From Pseudomonadaceae bacterium UBA5811 (lineage in GTDB: Bacteria; Pseudomonadota; Gammaproteobacteria; Pseudomonadales; Pseudomonadaceae): a DNA stretch of 13,550 nt. Positions 7,480-11,992 of this stretch are shown here, one piece after another. Each line of letters begins with the position of its first letter. The stretch's first letter is position 1. Under the pieces are notes generated by a model, which ran no database searches, was not told the origin of the DNA, and saw nothing but the letters and a program-made list of their open reading frames with translations. Location of the stretch: NCBI GenBank assembly GCA_002417905.1, contig DIDB01000023.1, positions 1-13,550 of the forward strand. Direction: 5' to 3'. The translations under genes and the position numbers were made by a program.

Positions 7480-7499
7480 GGCGTACATCAATGAACGCC
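7480..7499. promoter_or_regulatory. Candidate variant upstream activator site (GGCGT-N10-ACGCC)
   Basis: Perfect 5-bp arms, GGCGT and ACGCC, flank a 10-bp centre. The geometry equals the NifA site TGT-N10-ACA, but with C for T and G for A at the outer bases. Its centre is about 120 bp upstream of the predicted nifE transcript start, the usual distance for NifA sites. The functional assignment is inference. Confidence 0.38.
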
Positions 7500-7521
7500 C
7501 CATAAGGGTAAACCAGGTTAT

Positions 7522-7554
7522 AAAAAAGCCCGGCCTGTAACAGGCCGGGCTTTT
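7522..7554 (-). terminator. Rho-independent terminator of nifA
   Basis: A perfect 14-bp stem, AAAAGCCCGGCCTG (7524-7537) and its complement (7541-7554), encloses a 3-nt loop. On the minus strand it runs into six consecutive T residues (7522-7527). It starts 24 nt after the nifA stop and insulates the nifE promoter. An A/T-flanked stem could also work in the opposite direction. Confidence 0.93.
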
Positions 7555-7577
7555 CAGGAAAAGGTACTTCGCCGGGT

Positions 7578-9152
7578 TCAGCGGTAGTTCTTGTAATTCA
7601 GGTTGTATCTGGCCATCCGCAGGCCGAGCACCCGCCGGGTCAGGCCCAGATGGGTGGCGGCCTCGGTCATGTTGCCCCGGTGCAGCTTGAGGGCATCCAC
7701 GATCAGCTCATATTCAATGGCATTCAGCCGGCCCTCCAGACTGTCCTGGGCAATATCGCCATCCCGGCCCGCCGGACCGATCACTGAGGCGTGCAGGGCG
7801 GGTGGCAGGTTATAGCCATGGATCACCCCATCCTCGCTAAGCAGCATGGCCCGCTCGATCACGTTTTCCAGTTCACGGACATTGCCCGGCCAGGCGTAGG
7901 ACTGCAGCATATTCAGGGCCGGTGTCGAAATCCGCTTGATGGCGATGCCCAGCTCGCGGGATAACCGGGATACAAAATGATCGGCCAGGGCAATGATGTC
8001 GCCATTGCGTTCCCTCAGGGGCGGAATGGTCAACGGATAGACATTGAGCCGGTAATACAGGTCTTCCCGGAAAGTCCCCCTGGCCACCATGTCACTCAGG
8101 TCCCGGTTGGTGGCCGCCACGATCCGCAGATCCACATGGATGGGCGTATTGCCTCCGACCCGCTCGAACGTCCGCTCCTGCAGGACCCGTAACAGCTTGG
8201 CCTGCATCGGCAGGGACATTTCGCCCACTTCATCAAGGAAAATGGTACCGCCATCCGCCTCTTCAAAACGGCCCTTGCGCAGCCCGGTTGCTCCGGTAAA
8301 GGAACCCTTCTCGTGGCCAAACAGCTCGCTCTCGATGACCGACTCCGGCAACGAGGCACAGTTGAATTTGATAAAGGGCCCTTCTGCCGAGCTGCTGTAA
8401 TGGTGAATGGCACTGGCTACCAGCTCTTTGCCCACGCCACTTTCGCCCAGGACCAGCACGGTGGTCCGGGTACGCACCACCCGCTCGATCAGCTGGTACA
8501 GCTCCAGCATCGGCTTTGAATTGCCAATGATATTAGCCGGCTTGAAACAGCTTTTCAGCTCGGCCCGCAGCCGGCGGTTCTCTGCTTCCAGCGCGACATT
8601 TTCCACATTTTCCAGCAGATAGACTTCCACCGCCTGGGCCGCTGTGCTGGCCAGGATCGACAGCACCTCCACATCCAGCTTGAGCAGTTCACTGTTGTCA
8701 TAGGGCCGTTCGGCGCTGATGGTGCCCATTACCTTGCGCCCGCGCATGATGGGCACACAGAGAAACGACAGGTCCGCATCATTCTGGTCACGGCTGCCGG
8801 TGCGGTTCAGAAACTCCGGCTCATTGCGGATTGAGGGCACCACAATGGTTTCCCCGCTTTCCACCACCTTGCCAATAATGCCCTCGCCCAGCCGGTAAAT
8901 GCCCCGGGCCACTTCTTCCGGCGTAAAACCAAAGCTTTCATGCACCACAATATGGCCGGAGTCATGGTCATACAGGCTGACCATACCGCGCACGACCTTC
9001 ATGTGCCGGCGCATCAGCCGCAGCAGGATGCGCAGGATGGACGACAGGTCACCACTCTTGGTGGCCAGCTCGCTCATTTCATACAGCACGGGCAGCAGGG
9101 CAGTCCGGCACTCGCTGAGACCGCATTCGCAGACATGGGGAAGAGAAGACAT
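7578..9152 (-). CDS. nifA: NifA, sigma-54-dependent activator of nif genes
   Basis: This 524-residue bacterial enhancer-binding protein has an N-terminal GAF domain at about 35-175, a coiled linker 178-200, and the AAA+ domain at about 205-440: Walker A GESGVGKE (236-243), the sigma-54 contact loop GSFTGA (283-288, Ser in place of the usual Ala) and Walker B TIFLDEVGE (D307, E308). A helix-turn-helix lies at about 492-516. ELKSCFKPANIIGNS and the HTH ending RRVLGLRMARYNL are NifA-like. There is no cysteine after C265, so the CX4C motif of oxygen-sensitive alpha- and beta-proteobacterial NifA is missing. The first 15 residues contain C8, C10 and C15 instead. No nifL is adjacent. The ATG at 9152 is 9 nt from AAAGGAG. 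An ATG two codons earlier (9158) is only 3 nt away. It follows nfu by 55 bp and ends at a strong terminator. Confidence 0.95.
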   Translation of the reverse strand: MSSLPHVCECGLSECRTALLPVLYEMSELATKSGDLSSILRILLRLMRRHMKVVRGMVSLYDHDSGHIVVHESFGFTPEEVARGIYRLGEGIIGKVVESGETIVVPSIRNEPEFLNRTGSRDQNDADLSFLCVPIMRGRKVMGTISAERPYDNSELLKLDVEVLSILASTAAQAVEVYLLENVENVALEAENRRLRAELKSCFKPANIIGNSKPMLELYQLIERVVRTRTTVLVLGESGVGKELVASAIHHYSSSAEGPFIKFNCASLPESVIESELFGHEKGSFTGATGLRKGRFEEADGGTIFLDEVGEMSLPMQAKLLRVLQERTFERVGGNTPIHVDLRIVAATNRDLSDMVARGTFREDLYYRLNVYPLTIPPLRERNGDIIALADHFVSRLSRELGIAIKRISTPALNMLQSYAWPGNVRELENVIERAMLLSEDGVIHGYNLPPALHASVIGPAGRDGDIAQDSLEGRLNAIEYELIVDALKLHRGNMTEAATHLGLTRRVLGLRMARYNLNYKNYR

Positions 9153-9207
9153 GACCATCGGCTCCTTTATAGCGTGCTGGACAGAAATCCGGCCGGGCCG
9201 GCTCCGG

Positions 9208-9522
9208 TCAGTCCACTGCAGGGACCACCCGCACGGAAGGATTATCCAGCACCCGGACCAGTTGCCGCCGGATGCCACCCAGGGTCTGGGCTGATAGCGA
9301 ACAGCCGACGCAGGCGCCACTCAGGCGCACCCGCACGATATTCCGCTCCACTCCGGCCAGAGCCACATCACCGCCATCTCGCTGGATGCCGGGCCGCAGG
9401 CTTTCAATGGTTTCCCGGATCAGGGGCAGGGCATCCTCCGGAATGGGAATTCCCATTCTGGCCAGCTCCAGATCAGGGTCCTCAGGCTCGTCCACTTCGG
9501 CGTATACCGGCAGGTTCGACAT
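9208..9522 (-). CDS. NifU C-terminal-domain (Nfu-type) Fe-S scaffold protein
   Basis: This 104-residue protein consists of an acidic leader of about 30 residues followed by one Nfu domain. Family landmarks are IRETIESLRPGIQRDGGDVAL (35-55) and the cluster-binding CXXC in GACVGCSLSAQTL (C71, C74). It lacks the IscU-like and ferredoxin-like parts of full NifU and so is not the complete NifU scaffold. Proteins of this type carry a 4Fe-4S cluster bridged between two subunits and pass it to target enzymes. The ATG at 9522 follows AGGAG by 7 nt. The longer open frame to 9591 has no support. It is 55 bp upstream of nifA on the same strand, so the two are probably co-transcribed, which makes NifA or nitrogenase components plausible clients. 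Confidence 0.93.
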   Translation of the reverse strand: MSNLPVYAEVDEPEDPDLELARMGIPIPEDALPLIRETIESLRPGIQRDGGDVALAGVERNIVRVRLSGACVGCSLSAQTLGGIRRQLVRVLDNPSVRVVPAVD

Positions 9523-9650
9523 GACAGGACTCCTGAAAACAGCTTCGCTCCCCGGCCAGACAGCCTGTACGGGAACCGGAAGAAGGAACATGGAACCGGA
9601 TGGAGACGGGGGATACGGCCCCCTTTACATCAGACAGTCCGGCAGCTTGA

Positions 9651-9667
9651 TGCGAAATAAACGCCGG
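9651..9667 (-). promoter_or_regulatory. Weak sigma-54-like site upstream of nfu-nifA
   Basis: The minus strand reads CCGGCGTTTATTTCGCA, keeping GG and GC with exact 10-bp spacing but mismatching at several other consensus positions. It is a possible second promoter for nfu-nifA, much weaker in sequence than the nifE promoter. Confidence 0.22.
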
Positions 9668-9683
9668 ACCAGTGTAGGACAAC

Positions 9684-9713
9684 GCTATATAGCAGTAAAT
9701 ATATATAGTGCAA
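9684..9713 (-). promoter_or_regulatory. Candidate sigma-70-type promoter of nfu-nifA
   Basis: The minus strand has TTGCAC (complement of 9708-9713) and, after a 16-bp AT-rich spacer, TATATA (9686-9691). The -10 lies inside the 10-bp palindrome GCTATATAGC (9684-9693). The -35 overlaps a GTGCA-N12-TGCAC inverted repeat (9708-9729). This AT-rich patch stands out in an otherwise GC-rich region. Confidence 0.42.
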
Positions 9714-9720
9714 ATCGGAT

Positions 9721-9760
9721 AGAATGCACGGGATTTTTTACAGTTACGGTACAGAATGCA
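9721..9760. repeat. Direct repeat AGAATGCA, 32 bp apart, upstream of nfu-nifA
   Basis: AGAATGCA occurs at 9721-9728 and 9753-9760, each preceded by a CGG-containing stretch (CGGAT and CGGTAC). The 32-bp period is three helical turns, placing both copies on the same face of DNA just upstream of the candidate -35. They look like sites for an activator of the nfu-nifA operon. Confidence 0.45.
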
Positions 9761-9763
9761 GGG

Positions 9764-9786
9764 GGCCCCGGACGAGCACCGGGACC
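9764..9786 (-). terminator. Hairpin after the GST gene (end of accessory operon)
   Basis: GGCCCCGG (9764-9771) and CCGGGACC (9779-9786) form an 8-bp stem (one G-T pair on the transcript) with a 7-nt loop, starting 10 nt after the GST stop codon. No T-run follows, so intrinsic termination is uncertain. Confidence 0.45.
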
Positions 9787-9796
9787 GGAAAGACGG

Positions 9797-10432
9797 TTAC
9801 TGGTAGATCACGCCGTAACCTTCCTCAAACATGACCTGGCGGATAACCGGACGCTGCAGCAGCAGCTGGTAATGCTCATGGCAGCGTTCCGGCAGGTGGA
9901 TACCGGTCCGGTCGGCCCAGAACTCGACATAGAACAGGGCCAGGTCAGCAATGGTAAAGCGGTCCACCAGATACGCCCGGCCATCCAGCTGCTGGCTGAT
10001 CACCGCAAAGCCCCGGTCCACGATTTCCCGGCCCATTTTCCGGACAGCCTCCAGATCGCTGCCATGGGGAGCAAAGGTTTCAGCCGTGAAGATCCGCGCA
10101 AAACCCTGGCCATGAATGGTATTGACCACGTAACTCATGGCCTCCAGAACCCGGGCCTGGTCCAGCAGGTCCGACGGCAGCAGCTTTTTGTTTCCGGCAT
10201 AGGTGTTGGCCAGCCACCAGGCAATAGAGATGAAATCGGTCAAGGCTGAACCATCAGCCAGTACCAGGGCCGGGATGGTAGCCTTGGGATTGATGGCCAG
10301 AAACTCCGGCTGATACTGCTCGCCCGCCATCAGGTTGACGATGTAGGCTTCAAAGGTCAGATCCAGCTCTTCCATCAGGATATTGATGCTGGTACTGCAG
10401 GAGCCTGGGGTCATGTATAGCTTCATGGTCAT
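9797..10432 (-). CDS. Glutathione S-transferase, nif-cluster type
   Basis: This 211-residue cytosolic GST has the normal length. The N-terminal thioredoxin fold (about 3-82) has KLYMTPGSCSTSINILMEEL. Its cysteine is residue 12 here, or residue 10 from the second Met, matching the catalytic Cys of bacterial beta-class GSTs. NPKATIPAL supplies the cis-proline. The glutathione-binding loop reads ALTDF where most relatives have a TES-like sequence. The C-terminal helical domain is at about 90-205. GSTs of this kind recur in proteobacterial nif clusters with undefined roles, possibly redox protection or handling of Fe-S or molybdenum cargo. The ATG at 10432 overlaps the upstream stop by 4 nt. An ATG two codons later (10426) is possible. 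It is the last gene of the accessory operon. Confidence 0.93.
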   Translation of the reverse strand: MTMKLYMTPGSCSTSINILMEELDLTFEAYIVNLMAGEQYQPEFLAINPKATIPALVLADGSALTDFISIAWWLANTYAGNKKLLPSDLLDQARVLEAMSYVVNTIHGQGFARIFTAETFAPHGSDLEAVRKMGREIVDRGFAVISQQLDGRAYLVDRFTIADLALFYVEFWADRTGIHLPERCHEHYQLLLQRPVIRQVMFEEGYGVIYQ

Positions 10433-10809
10433 GGATCGGTGTCTCTCTGTTCATCGTGTCCCTGTTGCGGAGCGAGCAGACCGCGTTCGCGAAGCATGGC
10501 CTTGAAGCCTTTCATGACCGGGCGCGAAATCACCGTTTCCGCCAGAACGCGCTGCTCATAGACCCGCACCTTCATCTGCTCGTCCAGACTGGCCCGGGCT
10601 TCAGCAATCAGCGGGTGAAGACGGGCATCGAGCCGCTCGTGGGGCCAGGCCCGCACTTCATCGTAAAGCCGGGCCATCACCTGTTTTTCATCCGGCGGCA
10701 TCCTGCATTTGCCGTCAAGAATCTTGAGCATAACGGCAATGACACAATCGACATGGACTGGCGTCAATGGATTGGCCCGTACCCAGTGCGACACCCGGTC
10801 CTCATTCAT
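10429..10809 (-). CDS. Unrecognised 126-residue protein of the nif accessory operon
   Basis: I do not recognise this protein. It is small, soluble and mostly charged helix by composition, with two cysteines 14 residues apart in the hydrophobic stretch VDCVIAVMLKILDGKC (20-35). A segment rich in Arg, Glu and Leu (43-90) follows, then a basic region (PVMKGFKAMLRERG) and a hydrophilic tail. There is no signal peptide, clear membrane segment or metal-binding motif. It does not match NifQ, NifW, NifZ, NifT, DUF269 or DUF683 by their hallmark motifs. It is a real gene by context: its ATG overlaps the NifX-like stop by 4 nt and its own stop overlaps the GST start by 4 nt. Translational coupling to a cofactor-binding protein and a GST suggests a helper or adaptor role, which is inference. 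Confidence 0.8.
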   Translation of the reverse strand: MNEDRVSHWVRANPLTPVHVDCVIAVMLKILDGKCRMPPDEKQVMARLYDEVRAWPHERLDARLHPLIAEARASLDEQMKVRVYEQRVLAETVISRPVMKGFKAMLRERGLLAPQQGHDEQRDTDP

Positions 10810-11168
10810 ACCGGCTGCTCGCCAGCCGCCCGGCGCCGGGCATAGTCCTGCAGGGCAGGATCAATCAGCTCCCAGGCATAGCCGGAGACCGGCTGCACCC
10901 CGATAGCCCGCAGTTTTTCTGCCGGGCTGTCGCCAATTTTCGCCACAAACACCGCCTGACAGTCACTGACAGCAGCCAGGATACCGCTCAGGGCCGGGCT
11001 GTTGGCCGCATTGCCCAGGCAGTAATGCTCAACGTCCCGGGTCTCCAGCAACTGGCAGTGCTCCGGCGTAACCTCATAAACCAGAAAGCGCCTGGCATGG
11101 CCAAAATGCTCACTGATCGCCTGGCCTTCTCTGGAGGCCACCGCCAGCCGCAGGGGGGATCCGCTCAT
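10806..11168 (-). CDS. NifX/NifB C-terminal-like cofactor-binding protein
   Basis: This 120-residue single-domain protein belongs to the dinitrogenase FeMo-cofactor-binding family (NifX, NifY, NafY and the C-terminus of NifB). LRLAVASREGQAISEHFGHARRFLVYEV (6-33) resembles the NifB C-terminal domain more than the nifX product at 3846-4385. RDVEHYCLGN with C50, the SDCQAVFVAKIGDSPAEKLRAIGVQPV stretch and a YAWELIDPALQDYARR end support this. A role in carrying NifB-co or stabilising apo-dinitrogenase is the natural guess. I chose the ATG at 11168 because GAGG lies 6 nt upstream. A GTG at 11180 would overlap the rhodanese stop and add four residues. The stop overlaps the next gene by 4 nt. Confidence 0.88.
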   Translation of the reverse strand: MSGSPLRLAVASREGQAISEHFGHARRFLVYEVTPEHCQLLETRDVEHYCLGNAANSPALSGILAAVSDCQAVFVAKIGDSPAEKLRAIGVQPVSGYAWELIDPALQDYARRRAAGEQPV

Positions 11169-11176
11169 CGGGCACC

Positions 11177-11992
11177 TCACAGGGTATGGCGCAACAGTTT
11201 CAGGCAGGCCAGCGAAGAAGCCAGATCCACCGCCCGCATATCATCCGGGTTACGCAACTGCGGATCAGCCCCCGACTCCAGCAGCAGGCCGACCAGTTCG
11301 GAGCGGTCGCTGGAGGCGGTGTACATCAGGGCTGTAGAGCCCGCCTCATTGCGGTTGTCCAGCTGGATACCCGCCGTAATCAGATCCTGCACCAGTCCGG
11401 CATCACGGGAAACGCAGGCCAGCCACAGGGCATTGTTGCCATCATCATTGCGGGCCTGCAGGTTGACACCCCGGCGCAGCAGCTCCTGAACCACGGGCCG
11501 CAGCCCTTCAAGAGCCGCCCGCATCAGCGGCGTCAGACCCTGCTCCCGGGGAGCATTCAGTTCGATGGGATCAAAATTCCACTGGCGCAGAAAAGCTTCC
11601 AGCGCCGGGCTGACAGCACCCTCACGCCCGTCCTGCCCGGCCGGAGCGCTTACCACCCGGGCCAGTGGCCGGTAGCCACCATCTACGCTGTACACCCTCT
11701 GGAAACGGAAGTCGGAAAACATCTGGGCGAAGGTTTTGCTGGCATTGCCGTGATAGCAGTAAATCAGCAGTGGCTCTTCCCGGCCGATCCGCTCAAACCA
11801 GAGAGGCAGGCGGTCTTCGCTGAGATGCATGGCCCCCTCCAGATGCGCCTGCTGGTAACTTTGCCGGTCCCGCACATCAAAAATCCGCAGCCGCCCGCCT
11901 TCAGTACGGATCAGGGAAGCAGCTTCAAGCGCAGAAATGCACTGGTAGGGTGTCCGGTCAGCGGGCATGGCAGTCTCCACAACAGCAGGCAT
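11177..11992 (-). CDS. Rhodanese-ankyrin fusion protein
   Basis: This 271-residue cytosolic protein joins two domains. Residues about 14-112 form a single rhodanese domain: FDVRDRQSYQQAHLEGAMHL, then the active loop CYHGNAS with the persulfide-bearing C79, then VYSVDGGY. The loop resembles GlpE and the small rhodaneses seen in other nif clusters. Residues about 148-271 are three ankyrin repeats (QGLTPLMRAALEG, DGNNALWLACVSRD, AGSTALMYTASSD) plus a truncated fourth. Rhodaneses move sulfane sulfur; ankyrin repeats bind proteins. Delivery of sulfur to a specific Nif partner is a reasonable inference. The ATG at 11992 shares one base with the upstream stop (TGATG) and has GGAG 7 nt upstream. A second ATG at 11968 also has a ribosome-binding site. 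It ends 8 nt before the NifX-like ATG. Confidence 0.93.
   Translation of the reverse strand: MPAVVETAMPADRTPYQCISALEAASLIRTEGGRLRIFDVRDRQSYQQAHLEGAMHLSEDRLPLWFERIGREEPLLIYCYHGNASKTFAQMFSDFRFQRVYSVDGGYRPLARVVSAPAGQDGREGAVSPALEAFLRQWNFDPIELNAPREQGLTPLMRAALEGLRPVVQELLRRGVNLQARNDDGNNALWLACVSRDAGLVQDLITAGIQLDNRNEAGSTALMYTASSDRSELVGLLLESGADPQLRNPDDMRAVDLASSLACLKLLRHTL

Larger units (their letters stand above)
7224..7577. other. 354-bp intergenic region nifA-nifE
   Basis: This gap holds no supported gene. From the nifA side it contains the nifA terminator (7522-7554), an inverted repeat at 7480-7499, a sigma-54 promoter (7381-7397), a hairpin right after the predicted transcript start (7346-7364) and a leader of roughly 147 nt before nifE. 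I found no TGT-N10-ACA NifA site in it. Confidence 0.8.

Noticed and set aside
7398..7520. Classical NifA site TGT-N10-ACA before nifE
   Set aside because: Checked every TGT and ACA in the region; none has its partner at a 10-bp distance.
9153..9207. Possible attenuator hairpin between nfu and nifA
   Set aside because: Only a 5-bp CCGGC/GCCGG stem with a 3-nt loop followed by ATTTCT. In a CCGG-rich sequence this is expected by chance.
9153..9320. N-terminal extension of NifA
   Set aside because: It overlaps the Nfu gene and lies before a good ribosome-binding site. The extra sequence does not look like protein.
9523..9796. Classical NtrC site or TGT-N10-ACA before nfu-nifA
   Set aside because: The GTGCA-N12-TGCAC repeat has the opposite arm orientation and wrong spacing for NtrC, and no TGT-N10-ACA pair was found.
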